From Comamonas resistens (lineage in GTDB: Bacteria; Pseudomonadota; Gammaproteobacteria; Burkholderiales; Burkholderiaceae_C), in NCBI RefSeq assembly GCF_030064165.1, contig NZ_CP125947.1:2356001-2420000 (forward strand): a stretch of DNA of 64,000 nt, given 5' to 3'. Position numbers and translations under genes: made by a program. The first letter of the stretch is position 1. Each line of letters starts with the position of its first letter. Shown piece after piece: positions 1 to 7,785 of this stretch. The notes under the pieces are model-generated. The model saw nothing but the letters and a program-made list of their open reading frames with translations, did not search any database and was not told the DNA's origin.

Positions 1-2
1 GT

Positions 3-482
3 GCGCAGGCCCGCTTGCCGGGCGGACTTGATGTGCTGCCGCACATGGAGTCGCCCTTGCCGTTGCTGGTGGCCGGCCTGGCTCAGCAAACCCCCAACTG
101 GGTGGCTGAAAACATGGACGGCTGTCTGGCCTACCCGGGCAGGCCCGAGGACCATGCACGCCGCGTGGCCGCATGGCGCGCCGTGGCGGTTGACAAGCCA
201 CACACCAAGCCGTATGTCAGCTTCATCCATCTGGACTTGACCGAAAACGCCGATGAGCCGCTGCAACGCTGGCGCTTCGGCATGCGCGGCGGCCGCAAGG
301 CCCTGATCGAAGAGCTGCAGGCGCTGCGTGCAGCCGGTGTCGATCACGTCGGCCTGCACTTGCGCCGCAACCAGCGCCCGCTGGACGAGACCTTCCATGA
401 GCTCGCCGAGCATGTGCTGCCCATTTTTCATCGTTCATCGGCCAAGGTGACTGCACCAGCCGAGGAGACTTGCAATGTCTGA
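3..482 (+). CDS. Luciferase-like (LLM class) flavin-dependent oxidoreductase, C-terminal part
   Basis: The gene enters from the left edge; only about 159 C-terminal residues are visible, in frame from base 3. The visible part (LVAGLAQQTPNWVAENMDG, then a YPGRPEDHARRVAAWR stretch and a final segment GVDHVGLHLRRNQRPLDE) resembles the end of bacterial luciferase-type TIM-barrel monooxygenases of the BA3436-like group, which use FMNH2 supplied by a reductase. The start and the flavin-binding N-terminus are outside the window, so the substrate cannot be inferred. The stop TGA overlaps the next ATG by 8 bases, so it is translationally coupled to the old yellow enzyme gene and probably belongs to the same redox operon. 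Confidence 0.75.
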   Translation, partial: AQARLPGGLDVLPHMESPLPLLVAGLAQQTPNWVAENMDGCLAYPGRPEDHARRVAAWRAVAVDKPHTKPYVSFIHLDLTENADEPLQRWRFGMRGGRKALIEELQALRAAGVDHVGLHLRRNQRPLDETFHELAEHVLPIFHRSSAKVTAPAEETCNV

Positions 483-1599
483 TACCCAAGATTTCCTGTT
501 CAAACCGTACTCCATGGGTGGCCTGGAACTGCCCAACCGTATCGTCATGCCCCCGATGACGCGCTCGCGCGCCAGCCAGCCCGGCGACGTGCCCAGCGCC
601 TTGATGGCCGAGTACTACGCCCAGCGCGCCAGTGCCGGCCTCATCATCAGCGAAGGCACCTGGATCTCGCCACTGGGCAAAGGCTATGCCTGGACGCCCG
701 GCATCCACACCGCGGAGCAAGTCGCTGGCTGGCGCCTGGTGACCGATGCCGTGCATGCCGCAGGTGGCCGCATCTTCGCCCAGCTCTGGCATGTGGGCCG
801 TTTGAGCCATACCAGCCTGCTGGGCGGCCAGCGGCCGGTGTCGTCATCGGCCATCCAGGCCCAGGGCGTGAACGTGTTCGTGGCCGATGCCGACGGCAAG
901 CCCGGCTTTGCCCAAGCCTCCATGCCGCGCGCTTTGAGCGTCGACGAAATCCATGCCATCGTCGATGACTACCGCCAGGCCGCACGCAATGCGATGGAAG
1001 CCGGCTTTGACGGTGTCGAGCTGCACGCCGCCAACGGCTATCTGCTCAACCAGTTTATCGACTCCAACGCCAACAACCGCACTGATGAATACGGTGGCGT
1101 ACTGGCAAACCGCCTGCGCTTCCTGGGCGAAGTGACCCATGCGCTGGTCGAAGGCACGGGCGATGCCGGCCGAGTCGGCATCCGCCTGGCGCCGCTGACC
1201 ACACTCAACGGCTGCGAGGACGCGGACCCCGAAACCACCTATCTCGGCGCTGCCAAGCTGCTGGCCGACATCGGCGTGGGCTACATCCACATCGCCGAGG
1301 CCGACTGGGAGCAGGCTCCGCACATGCCGGTCGAGTTCAAGCAGCGCCTACGTGAGTCCTTCCCCGGCACCATGATCTACGCCGGTGCCTATACGGCAGA
1401 GCGCGCCCGCGAGGCCGTGGCGCAGGGCTGGGCCGACCTGGTCGGCTTTGGCCGCCCCTTTGTCGCCAATCCCGACCTGCCAGAGCGCCTGCGCATCGGT
1501 GCGCCGCTGGCCCTGCATGAGCGCGAAACGCTGTTCGGCGGCGGCGAGCGCGGCCTGACCGACTATCCCGCGCTGGCAACTGAATCCGCAGAGGCCTGA
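475..1599 (+). CDS. Alkene reductase, old yellow enzyme family (NemA-like)
   Basis: A 374-aa FMN-dependent NAD(P)H oxidoreductase that reduces activated C=C bonds (enones, maleimides, nitro compounds). The N-terminus LFKPYSMGGLELPNRIVMPPMTR is the FMN-binding opening of the OYE barrel in two pieces (residues 8-31). The active-site motif HAANGYLLNQFID contains His184, Asn187 and the proton-donating Tyr189, in the usual spacing. The C-terminal GWADLVGFGRPFVANPDL is the phosphate-binding end. Length is normal for the NemA group. It overlaps the upstream monooxygenase gene by 8 bp and ends 3 bp before the aldo/keto reductase start, so the three genes form one transcript. The physiological substrate is unknown. 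Confidence 0.9.
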   Translation: MSDTQDFLFKPYSMGGLELPNRIVMPPMTRSRASQPGDVPSALMAEYYAQRASAGLIISEGTWISPLGKGYAWTPGIHTAEQVAGWRLVTDAVHAAGGRIFAQLWHVGRLSHTSLLGGQRPVSSSAIQAQGVNVFVADADGKPGFAQASMPRALSVDEIHAIVDDYRQAARNAMEAGFDGVELHAANGYLLNQFIDSNANNRTDEYGGVLANRLRFLGEVTHALVEGTGDAGRVGIRLAPLTTLNGCEDADPETTYLGAAKLLADIGVGYIHIAEADWEQAPHMPVEFKQRLRESFPGTMIYAGAYTAERAREAVAQGWADLVGFGRPFVANPDLPERLRIGAPLALHERETLFGGGERGLTDYPALATESAEA

Positions 1600-1602
1600 A
1601 CC

Positions 1603-2628
1603 ATGAGCAATATGACTTCCACCACCGCCCCCAGGCGCATTTCCGCGCCCACGGCCATCGGCTTTGGCACGGCACCACTGGGCAATATGTACCGCAACAT
1701 TCCTGAGCAGGAGGCGCTGGAGACAGTCGATTCGGCCTGGCAGCAAGGCATACGCTATTTCGATGCCGCACCGCTGTACGGTGCGGGCCTTGCAGAGATG
1801 AGACTGGGCGAAGCGCTGCAGCACCATCCTCGCAATGAATACGTGCTGACCACCAAGGTGGGCCGCCTGGTTCTGGACGAGCTGGAAGACACCACTACCC
1901 GCGACCTGGGCGAAAAAGGGGGGCTGTTTGAGTTTGGCCGCCCCAACAAAATTGTCTACGACTACACGGCCGACGGCACCATGCGTGGCATTGAAGCCAG
2001 CCTCAAGCGCCTGAAGACCGACCGCATCGACCATGTCTTCATCCACGACCCGGCCGTCGATTTCCACGGCGACCGCTGGAAGGAGGTTTTCCAGGTGGCC
2101 ATGGACGGCGCAGCCAAGGCCTTGACCCGCCTGCGCGAGCAGGGCGTGATCAAGGGCTGGGGCCTGGGCGTGAACCGCGTCGAGCCCTGCGAGATGGCGC
2201 TGGAGCAGTCCGATCCCGACGGCTTTCTGCTGGCGGGCCGCTACACGCTGCTTGACCACGCCGATGCACTGCGCAAGCTGATGCCGGCCAGCCTGGAGCG
2301 TGGCGTGGGCATCGTGGTCGGTGGCCCATACAACTCCGGTGTCCTGGCCGGGGGCGCGCACTACGAGTACCAGGAGGCCACGCCGGAAGTCCTGGCTCGC
2401 GTCGAGCGGCTGCGCGAGCTGTGTGCCGAGCACCGGGTGGATATCCGCGCGGCGGCGCTGCAGTTCTCCCTGGCCCACCCGGCTGTGATCGCCGCCATTC
2501 CTGGCGCCAGCCGGCCCGAACGCATTGCCGAGAACCTGGCGCTGGCCAAGGCTCCGATTCCTGCAGGGTTCTGGAGCGCGCTGCGCGAGCAGGGCCTGGT
2601 ATCTGCCGACGCGCCCTTGCCTGTTTAA
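1603..2628 (+). CDS. Aldo/keto reductase (D-threo-aldose 1-dehydrogenase-like)
   Basis: A 341-aa NAD(P)-dependent (beta/alpha)8 oxidoreductase. The catalytic tetrad is complete: Asp54 and Tyr59 in RYFDAAPLYG, Lys85 in LTTKVGRLV and His148 in DHVFIHDP. The long insertion after the tetrad Lys and the C-terminal SLAHPAVIAAIPGASRPE segment fit the fucose/D-threo-aldose dehydrogenase subgroup, which oxidises sugars at C1. It lies 3 bp after the OYE gene. A second in-frame ATG lies 9 bases downstream and could also serve as start. A sugar or carbonyl substrate is a family-level inference; nothing nearby fixes it. Confidence 0.88.
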   Translation: MSNMTSTTAPRRISAPTAIGFGTAPLGNMYRNIPEQEALETVDSAWQQGIRYFDAAPLYGAGLAEMRLGEALQHHPRNEYVLTTKVGRLVLDELEDTTTRDLGEKGGLFEFGRPNKIVYDYTADGTMRGIEASLKRLKTDRIDHVFIHDPAVDFHGDRWKEVFQVAMDGAAKALTRLREQGVIKGWGLGVNRVEPCEMALEQSDPDGFLLAGRYTLLDHADALRKLMPASLERGVGIVVGGPYNSGVLAGGAHYEYQEATPEVLARVERLRELCAEHRVDIRAAALQFSLAHPAVIAAIPGASRPERIAENLALAKAPIPAGFWSALREQGLVSADAPLPV

Positions 2629-2635
2629 GCCACGA

Positions 2636-2669
2636 AGCACCACCTGTCCTGAAAAGGACAGGTGGTGCT
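2636..2669 (+). terminator. Perfect 15-bp hairpin with GAAA tetraloop between AKR and MoaF-like genes
   Basis: AGCACCACCTGTCCT at 2636-2650 pairs perfectly with 2655-2669 across the stable tetraloop GAAA. No uridine run follows (GCCCATCTCT), so it may be a weak or factor-assisted terminator, an mRNA-stabilising 3' end, or a leader structure of the next gene, whose ATG is 28 bases downstream. Confidence 0.6.
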
Positions 2670-2696
2670 GCCCATCTCTCTCTCCTGCGATCGATC

Positions 2697-3032
2697 ATGA
2701 GTTCCACGAACGTTCACCAGCCGCCGTTTGCCGGCCGCAGCTTTCGCGTCGACTACGACGGCCTCTCGGCACACAACATCTATTCGGAAGACGGCACGAC
2801 GATCCGCTACGCCATCGTCTCCGGCCCTTATGCCGGAGCCAGCGGCGAGGCGCACTGCCAGTGGCAGCAGGTCGGCGAGGGCGTCTATGCAATCTCGTGG
2901 CAGGAGGCAGGCGGTGCCACGGTCGTGCATATCGACGACTTCATCCGGGGCCGCTCGCAGGCGTTCTTCACGGCTGCCGACCTGAGCTTTCACCGCATGC
3001 AGGGGCCGCTGACGGAGCTGGCCCGTCTCTAG
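2697..3032 (+). CDS. MoaF-like calycin/lipocalin-fold small protein
   Basis: A 111-aa protein. The pattern FAGRSFRVDY, then IRYAIVSGPYAG, YAISWQEAGGATVVHIDDF and a final QAFFTAAD matches the beta-strand signature of MoaF-domain (lipocalin-like) proteins, which are small ligand-binding or enzyme-associated barrels. No catalytic residues can be named. I chose the ATG at 2697 because it begins the conserved region; the open frame extends further upstream only into the AKR gene. It is probably the last gene of the redox string and is followed by a strong hairpin at 3058-3091. Function unknown; a role in sulfur or aromatic metabolism is known for some MoaF relatives but is not supported here. Confidence 0.7.
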   Translation: MSSTNVHQPPFAGRSFRVDYDGLSAHNIYSEDGTTIRYAIVSGPYAGASGEAHCQWQQVGEGVYAISWQEAGGATVVHIDDFIRGRSQAFFTAADLSFHRMQGPLTELARL

Positions 3033-3038
3033 CCCTGA

Positions 3039-3101
3039 GACAACTGTCACACCTACCACAGCCCGATGCGACACCTGTCGCATCGGGCTGTTGCATTTGT
3101 C
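3039..3101 (+). promoter_or_regulatory. Candidate AcoR upstream activating sites
   Basis: Three related decamers occur here: GACAACTGTC (3039-3048), GACACCTGTC (3070-3079) and the weaker TGCATTTGTC (3092-3101). They are 31 and 22 bp apart, close to whole helical turns, and sit about 125-190 bp upstream of the sigma-54 promoter, the usual range for enhancer binding. Assignment to AcoR is inference from the position and from the regulator encoded at 11407. Confidence 0.5.
3058..3091 (+). terminator. 16-bp inverted repeat, terminator and/or AcoR site
   Basis: Arms 3058-3073 and 3076-3091 are fully complementary around a central CC; as RNA a small loop would open inside ACACCTGT. A T-rich stretch (TTGCATTTGT) follows, so it can terminate the MoaF-like transcript. 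Its core GACACCTGTC is also one of three related sites upstream of acoA. Confidence 0.55.
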
Positions 3102-3224
3102 GCAGGCGCCCGGGGTGAGACAGCCCGGTTTCGCCGGCTGCCAGGGTAGGGCGATCCCGAAATCCGGGCTGGCATGCCGGAATTTCCTGGGATTTACCCG
3201 TACTGGTGGGTGATGGCACGGCGG

Positions 3225-3241
3225 TTGGCACACCGCTTGCG
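3225..3241 (+). promoter_or_regulatory. Sigma-54 (-24/-12) promoter of the aco cluster
   Basis: TTGGCAC at 3225-3231, five bases, then TTGC at 3237-3240 matches the RpoN consensus (TGGCAC-N5-TTGC) with GG and GC at the obligatory spacing. Transcription should start near 3252, about 80 bases before acoA. A second, poorer overlapping match (TGGCACG at 3214) ends in TTGG and lacks the -12 GC. Confidence 0.85.
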
Positions 3242-3331
3242 CTGAAGGGTGCGTGGACGCGATGGCGTGCATGCAGGGCCCGGCCGGTGCAACCGGCGGG
3301 CCGCAACCCAACGACAGACGGAGACATCACC

Positions 3332-4339
3332 ATGAATCCAAGCACCGAGCGCAAGCTGTGGATGTACGAGAAGATGATCGAGATCCGGGAATACGAAGAG
3401 ACCATGGCCCGGGTCTACATGGAAGGCAAGCTGCCGCCGCATATCCAGAAAGGCCTGGCCTTCGACATCGGTTCCGGCCCCGTGCCGGGCGAGATGCACC
3501 TGGCCGCGGGGCAGGAGCCCGTGGCGGTGGGCGTATGCGCCCACCTGCATGACGACGACACCGTGGTCGGCTCGCACCGCCCGCACCACTTCGCCATCGC
3601 CAAGGGCGTGCCGCTCAATCCGATGACGGCCGAGATGTTCGGCAAGGACACCGGGCTGGGGCGCGGCAAGGGCGGGCACATGCACCTGTTCGATCCGGCG
3701 CACAAGTTCAGCTGCAGCGGCATCATCGGCGCCAGCATGCCGCCGGCCTGCGGCGCGGCGCTGGCCGCCAAGAAGCGCGGCAAGGACTGGGTGGCCGTGG
3801 CCTTCTTCGGCGAGGGAGCTACCAACCAGGGCGCCTTCCACGAGTCGATGAACCTGGCCGCGCTGTGGAAGCTGCCGGTGCTCTTTGTCTGCGAGGACAA
3901 CAAGTACGCGATCTCGGTGGAAAAGAGCGAGTCCACCTCGGTGGCCTGGAATGCCGACCGCGCCGCCGCCTACGGCATGCCCGGCGTGCTGGTGGACCAG
4001 AACGATGCGCTCGCGGTCTACGAGGCCGCCGGCGTGGCCATAGCGCGCGCGCGCCGCGGCGAGGGGCCGACGCTGATCGAGGTCAAGACCGACCGCTACC
4101 TGGGCCACTTCCAGGGCGACCCCGAGACCTACCGTCCCAAGGGCGAAGCAGCCGAGCTGCGCAAGAACGACCCGATCCCGCGCCTGGCCGAGCATCTGCG
4201 CCGCGCCGGCCTGCTCGACGACGCGGCCGACCAGGCGCTGCGCCAGCGTGTCAACGCGCGCATCACCGAGGCCTACGAGTACGGCCGCAGCAGCCCGTAC
4301 CCCAAGCCCGAGGACGCGCTGCTGCACGTCTTCTGCTAA
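3332..4339 (+). CDS. acoA: Acetoin dehydrogenase-type E1 component, alpha subunit
   Basis: A 335-aa thiamine-diphosphate-dependent dehydrogenase E1 alpha chain. With the beta chain it cleaves acetoin (or a related 2-oxo/hydroxyketone substrate) and passes the acyl group to lipoamide. The TPP/Mg site is visible as FFGEGATNQGAFHES (residues 159-172) ending in EDNKYAISV (Asn190). GSHRPHHFAIA and GKGGHMHLFD are typical family segments. The ATG at 3332 is preceded by GGAG in GACGGAGACATCACC; the longer open frame upstream runs over the sigma-54 promoter and is not used. It is the first gene of the AcoR-controlled operon. An exact substrate of acetoin is inferred from acoX/acoR context. Confidence 0.9.
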   Translation: MNPSTERKLWMYEKMIEIREYEETMARVYMEGKLPPHIQKGLAFDIGSGPVPGEMHLAAGQEPVAVGVCAHLHDDDTVVGSHRPHHFAIAKGVPLNPMTAEMFGKDTGLGRGKGGHMHLFDPAHKFSCSGIIGASMPPACGAALAAKKRGKDWVAVAFFGEGATNQGAFHESMNLAALWKLPVLFVCEDNKYAISVEKSESTSVAWNADRAAAYGMPGVLVDQNDALAVYEAAGVAIARARRGEGPTLIEVKTDRYLGHFQGDPETYRPKGEAAELRKNDPIPRLAEHLRRAGLLDDAADQALRQRVNARITEAYEYGRSSPYPKPEDALLHVFC

Positions 4340-4365
4340 CGCCCCACGAACTTCGGAGACCCAGC

Positions 4366-5403
4366 ATGACAACCCGCAAATTGACCATGGCCCAGGCCGT
4401 GTCGGAGGCCATCGGCCAGGAAATCGAGCGCGATCCCAATGTCTTCGTGATGGGCGAGGACATCGGCAAGTACGGCGGCATCTTCGGCGCCACCGGCGGC
4501 CTGCTGGCCAAGCACGGCAAGGACCGCATCATGGACACGCCGATCTCGGAAACCGCCTTCATCGGCACCGCCATCGGCGCGGCGGCCGAGGGCATGCGCC
4601 CCATCGCCGAGATCATGTTCGTCGACTTCTTCGGCGTGTGCATGGACATGATCTACAACCACATGGCCAAGAACATCTACATGGCCGGCGGCAACATCAA
4701 GATGCCTATGGTGCTGATGGCGGGCATAGGCGGCGGCTACAACGACGCGGCCCAGCACTCGCAGTGCCTGTACGGCACCTTTGCCCACATGCCGGGCATG
4801 AAGGTGGTGGTGCCGTCCAACGCCTATGACGCCAAGGGCCTGATGACCCAGGCCATCCGCGACGACAACCCGGTGGTGTTCCTGTTCCACAAGGGCATCA
4901 TGGGCCTGCCGTGGATGTCGTACTTCGAGGGCAGCACCAACGAAGTGCCCGAGGAGCAATACACCATCCCCTTCGGCCAGGCCAAGGTCGTGCGCGAGGG
5001 CGCCGACGTGACCATCGTCACGCTGAGCCAGATGGTGCAGAAGACCGTGCTGGCCGCGCAAAAGCTCGCCGATGCAGGCATAGACGCCGAGGTGATCGAC
5101 CTGCGCACCATCGTGCCGCTGGACCGCGAGGCGGTGCTCAGGTCGGTGCGCAAGACCGGCCGCCTGCTGGTGGCCGACGAGGACTACCTGAGCTTCGGCC
5201 TGTCGGGCGAGATCGCCGCGCTGGTGGCCGAGAACCTCGACAGCGTGCGCCTCAAGGCCCCCGTGCGGCGCCTGGCCGTGCCCGACGTGCCCATTCCCTT
5301 CAGCCGCCCGCTGGAGCAGTTCGTCATTCCCCAGGTCGACGCCATCGTTGCCGCCGCGCAGCAGCTCGTCGCCGCACCGCAACTCGAAGGAGCCCTCGCA
5401 TGA
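4366..5403 (+). CDS. acoB: Acetoin dehydrogenase-type E1 component, beta subunit
   Basis: A 345-aa transketolase-type E1 beta chain that completes the alpha2beta2 E1. The N-terminal MGEDIGKYGGIFGATGGL and ISETAFIGTAIGAAAEGM are the pyrimidine-binding signatures; the invariant Glu sits in the ISE motif. FGQAKVVREGADVTIVT and EVIDLRTIVPLDREAV mark the C-terminal transketolase domain. It starts 26 bp after acoA behind CGGAGAC, and its TGA overlaps the ATG of the lipoyl-domain gene (ATGA), showing translational coupling. Length and domain order are normal. Confidence 0.92.
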   Translation: MTTRKLTMAQAVSEAIGQEIERDPNVFVMGEDIGKYGGIFGATGGLLAKHGKDRIMDTPISETAFIGTAIGAAAEGMRPIAEIMFVDFFGVCMDMIYNHMAKNIYMAGGNIKMPMVLMAGIGGGYNDAAQHSQCLYGTFAHMPGMKVVVPSNAYDAKGLMTQAIRDDNPVVFLFHKGIMGLPWMSYFEGSTNEVPEEQYTIPFGQAKVVREGADVTIVTLSQMVQKTVLAAQKLADAGIDAEVIDLRTIVPLDREAVLRSVRKTGRLLVADEDYLSFGLSGEIAALVAENLDSVRLKAPVRRLAVPDVPIPFSRPLEQFVIPQVDAIVAAAQQLVAAPQLEGALA

Positions 5404-5645
5404 GCACCGACATCATTCTTCCGCAAGACGCCTGGCAGGACGTGGAGCCCGGCACCGAGGCCCTGGTCGAGGACTGGCTGGTGCAGGTGGGCGACAGCGT
5501 CAAGGCCGGCCAGCCGCTGGCCAGCGTGGTCGTGGTCAAGTCCAGCCACGAGGTGCTGGCGCCCGCCGATGGCGTGGTCGAGTCCATCCTCGTGCCGGCC
5601 GAAGGCACCTTCAAGCCCGGCCAAAGCTTGGGCACGCTGGCATGA
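5400..5645 (+). CDS. Stand-alone lipoyl-domain protein (split E2, swinging arm)
   Basis: An 81-aa protein consisting of one biotinyl/lipoyl domain and nothing else. The lipoylation site is Lys47 in VVVVKSSHEV; WLVQVGDSVKAGQPL and the C-terminal EGTFKPGQSLGTL form the two sheets of the barrel. In 2-oxoacid and acetoin dehydrogenases this domain is normally fused to the N-terminus of E2; here it is a separate gene, joined by ATGA overlaps to acoB upstream and to the catalytic E2 gene downstream. It would carry the acyl group between E1 and E2 as a free carrier protein. A sequencing error fusing it to the next gene is unlikely, because the overlap is a clean stop/start. Confidence 0.85.
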   Translation: MSTDIILPQDAWQDVEPGTEALVEDWLVQVGDSVKAGQPLASVVVVKSSHEVLAPADGVVESILVPAEGTFKPGQSLGTLA

Positions 5646-6364
5646 GCACCGCCGCCGCCACTGTTGCTGCTGAAGCCGGCGTTGCCAACGCCAGCGCTTC
5701 GGGCATCCCGCTCAAGGGCCTGCGCGGCGCCATCGCGCGCAACATGGCCGTGGGCTGGCAGGCGCCGCGCGTGGCCATGGGCGTGGATGTCGATGTCTCG
5801 GCCTGCCAGGCCTGGCTGCGGGCGCACCCGATGGCGGAGGGCGGGGCCAAGCCCACCATCACCGCCTGTGTGCTGCGCGCCACCGCGCTGGCGCTGGCCG
5901 GGCACCCGCGCATGAACGCGTTGCTCAAGGACAACGTCATCGAGTGCCAGGGCGCCGTGAACCTGGGCCTGGCCGTGGCGCTGGACGAGGGGCTGATGGT
6001 GCCGGTGATCCGCGATGCCGAGACCAAGCCAGTGGCGCAGCTCGCGCAGGAAACGCGCGAGCTGGCGGCCGGCGCCCGCGCCGGCCAGCTGTCGCCCAAA
6101 GCCTACCAGGGCGCGACCTTCACGGTCACCAACCTGGGCATGACCGGCATCGACTGGTTCACCCCGGTGCTGAACGCGCCGCAGGTGGGGATCCTGGGCG
6201 TGAGCAGCGTGCGCGAACGCGCCGTGGTGCGGGACGGAAAGCTGGGCATCGCCGCGATGACGACGCTGACCCTGGTGTTCGACCACCGGGCCATCGACGG
6301 TTACCCGGCCGCGCAGTTCCTGCAGGCCGTCAAGGCCCACCTCGAAGCCCCCGATTCGCTGTAA
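5642..6364 (+). CDS. Dihydrolipoamide acyltransferase, catalytic domain only (minimal E2)
   Basis: A 240-aa 2-oxoacid-dehydrogenase acyltransferase domain that moves the acyl group from lipoamide to CoA. The active-site motif FDHRAIDGYPAA holds His215 and Asp219; TVTNLGMTGIDWFTPVLN is the family core. The protein begins almost directly with the catalytic domain (IPLKGLRGAIARNM): there is no lipoyl domain and no peripheral-subunit-binding domain, so the usual anchor for E1 or E3 is missing. It starts in an ATGA overlap with the lipoyl gene. Whether it forms a 24- or 60-mer core cannot be told. Together with the upstream gene it appears to be one E2 split in two. Confidence 0.85.
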   Translation: MSTAAATVAAEAGVANASASGIPLKGLRGAIARNMAVGWQAPRVAMGVDVDVSACQAWLRAHPMAEGGAKPTITACVLRATALALAGHPRMNALLKDNVIECQGAVNLGLAVALDEGLMVPVIRDAETKPVAQLAQETRELAAGARAGQLSPKAYQGATFTVTNLGMTGIDWFTPVLNAPQVGILGVSSVRERAVVRDGKLGIAAMTTLTLVFDHRAIDGYPAAQFLQAVKAHLEAPDSL

Positions 6365-6372
6365 GGCCCGCC

Positions 6373-7086
6373 ATGACTGCATCCCTCCCATCGTTGACAC
6401 CGCCCGAGGCCGTGCGCGAGCAGCTGTGGAACGAGCAGCAGCTTGCCCAGCCGGTGGCGGTGCCCGGATTTCGCCTCTGGCGCTACCGGGAGCCGGCCAT
6501 CGTGCTCGGCTGCTCGCAGCGCAGGCTGCTGGCGCAGGCGGATGGTTCCGTGCCGGTGCTGCTGCGCCAGTCCGGCGGCGGCGCGGTGCTGACCGGGCCG
6601 TGGATGCTGGGCCTGTCGGTGGCGCTGCCGCCGGACCACCCGCTGGCCTGCCAGGGCCTGGTCGCCAGCTACCGCTGGCTGGGCGAGGCCATGGCCCAGG
6701 CGCTGCAGCAGGGCGGCGTGGACGCCCAGGCCCTGGCGCCCGAGGTGCTGCGCGCCATGCCGGCCGAGCGGCGCACGGCGGTGGCCTGGGCCTGCTTTGG
6801 CGGCCTGTCGCCCTGGGAGGTGCTGGCCGGCGTCCGCAAGATCGCCGGCCTGGCCCAGGTGCGCCGCGCCCACGGCGTGCTGCTGGTTGGTGGCGTGCTG
6901 CTGCAGCCATCGCCCTGGCAACTGATGTGCGAGGCCCTGGGCTGCGCGGCGGCCGATGCCCAGGTCCTGGCCGCCACCACCATCGGCGCCGGGGAAGCCA
7001 TTGCGCATTTCGATGCCCATGCCTGTGCCTCGCGGCTGGAACAGGTGCTGGCCGCGACCCTGGAGCCGCAGGCCTGTCCCCCCTGA
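6373..7086 (+). CDS. Lipoate-protein ligase A family protein
   Basis: A 237-aa BPL/LplA-fold protein expected to attach lipoate (or transfer a lipoyl/octanoyl group) to the lipoyl lysine. The lipoyl-AMP-binding motif is LRQSGGGAVL (residues 64-73; Gln replaces the second Arg of the usual RRxSGGG), and the catalytic lysine is Lys156 in VRKIAGLAQVRR. It lacks the separate C-terminal accessory domain of E. coli LplA, so it may need activated lipoate or act as an amidotransferase. It follows the E2 gene by 8 bp, which suggests it is dedicated to the 81-aa lipoyl protein. Confidence 0.8.
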   Translation: MTASLPSLTPPEAVREQLWNEQQLAQPVAVPGFRLWRYREPAIVLGCSQRRLLAQADGSVPVLLRQSGGGAVLTGPWMLGLSVALPPDHPLACQGLVASYRWLGEAMAQALQQGGVDAQALAPEVLRAMPAERRTAVAWACFGGLSPWEVLAGVRKIAGLAQVRRAHGVLLVGGVLLQPSPWQLMCEALGCAAADAQVLAATTIGAGEAIAHFDAHACASRLEQVLAATLEPQACPP

Positions 7087-7172
7087 ACATGAACTTCAAA
7101 CCCTGGCCGCGGCCGGCGGCCAACCCGCATTGATTCCATCGAGACAGCAATCACAACACGAAGGAGACGACG

Positions 7173-7754
7173 ATGAACCACCCGAAAGACGATTCAGTCC
7201 CCGGCACCATGCGCGTGCTGGACAAGCGGCCCACGCTGCAGAGGCGCAGCTTTCTGCGCGGCGGCGGCCTGGGAGCCATCGGCATCGCGGTCATTCCCGC
7301 AGCCAGCCTCGCGGCCGCCAAGGATGTGGCGGCCCGGCAGAGCTTTCGCCACCTGGGTGCGGCGACCGGCAAGACCCTGGTGCGCATGGCGCGCGATATC
7401 TACCCGCACGACAAGCTGGCCGAGAGCTTCTACGTCGAGGCCGTGGCGCCGTACGACGCGGCGTCCGTGAAGGACAAGGGCGTGAAAAAGCTGCTGACCG
7501 AGGGCATCAAGGACCTGGACCAGCGTGCCACACAGCGCTACGGCGTGCCTTATGCCGAGGTGAAGACCGAGGACGAGCGCGTGGCCCTGCTCAAGGACAT
7601 CGAGGCCATGCCGTTCTTCAAGAAGGTGCAGGGCGACCTGGTCACCGGCCTCTACAACAACAAGAAGCTGTGGCCGCTGTTCGGCTACGAGGGTTCGTCC
7701 TGGGAAAAGGGCGGCTATGTGAACCGCGGCTTCGATGACATCGACTGGCTCTGA
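7173..7754 (+). CDS. Tat-exported small subunit of a GMC dehydrogenase (gluconate 2-dehydrogenase subunit 3-like)
   Basis: A 193-aa protein with a twin-arginine signal (LQRRSFLRGGGLGAIGIAV, residues 23-41, ending near AAA). The remainder resembles the small gamma subunit that accompanies membrane-bound gluconate/sorbitol-type FAD dehydrogenases and is exported with the catalytic subunit. RBS GAAGGAG precedes the ATG. It sits 31 bp before the GMC gene, so the two are a pair. The third partner of such enzymes, a multihaem cytochrome c, is not encoded nearby. Confidence 0.8.
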   Translation: MNHPKDDSVPGTMRVLDKRPTLQRRSFLRGGGLGAIGIAVIPAASLAAAKDVAARQSFRHLGAATGKTLVRMARDIYPHDKLAESFYVEAVAPYDAASVKDKGVKKLLTEGIKDLDQRATQRYGVPYAEVKTEDERVALLKDIEAMPFFKKVQGDLVTGLYNNKKLWPLFGYEGSSWEKGGYVNRGFDDIDWL

Positions 7755-7785
7755 GCGCCGGCACAACGACAAGGAGACAAGCATC

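Noticed and set aside
3214..3230. Second sigma-54-like sequence overlapping the aco promoter
   Set aside because: TGGCACG is good, but the -12 element reads TTGG instead of TTGC.
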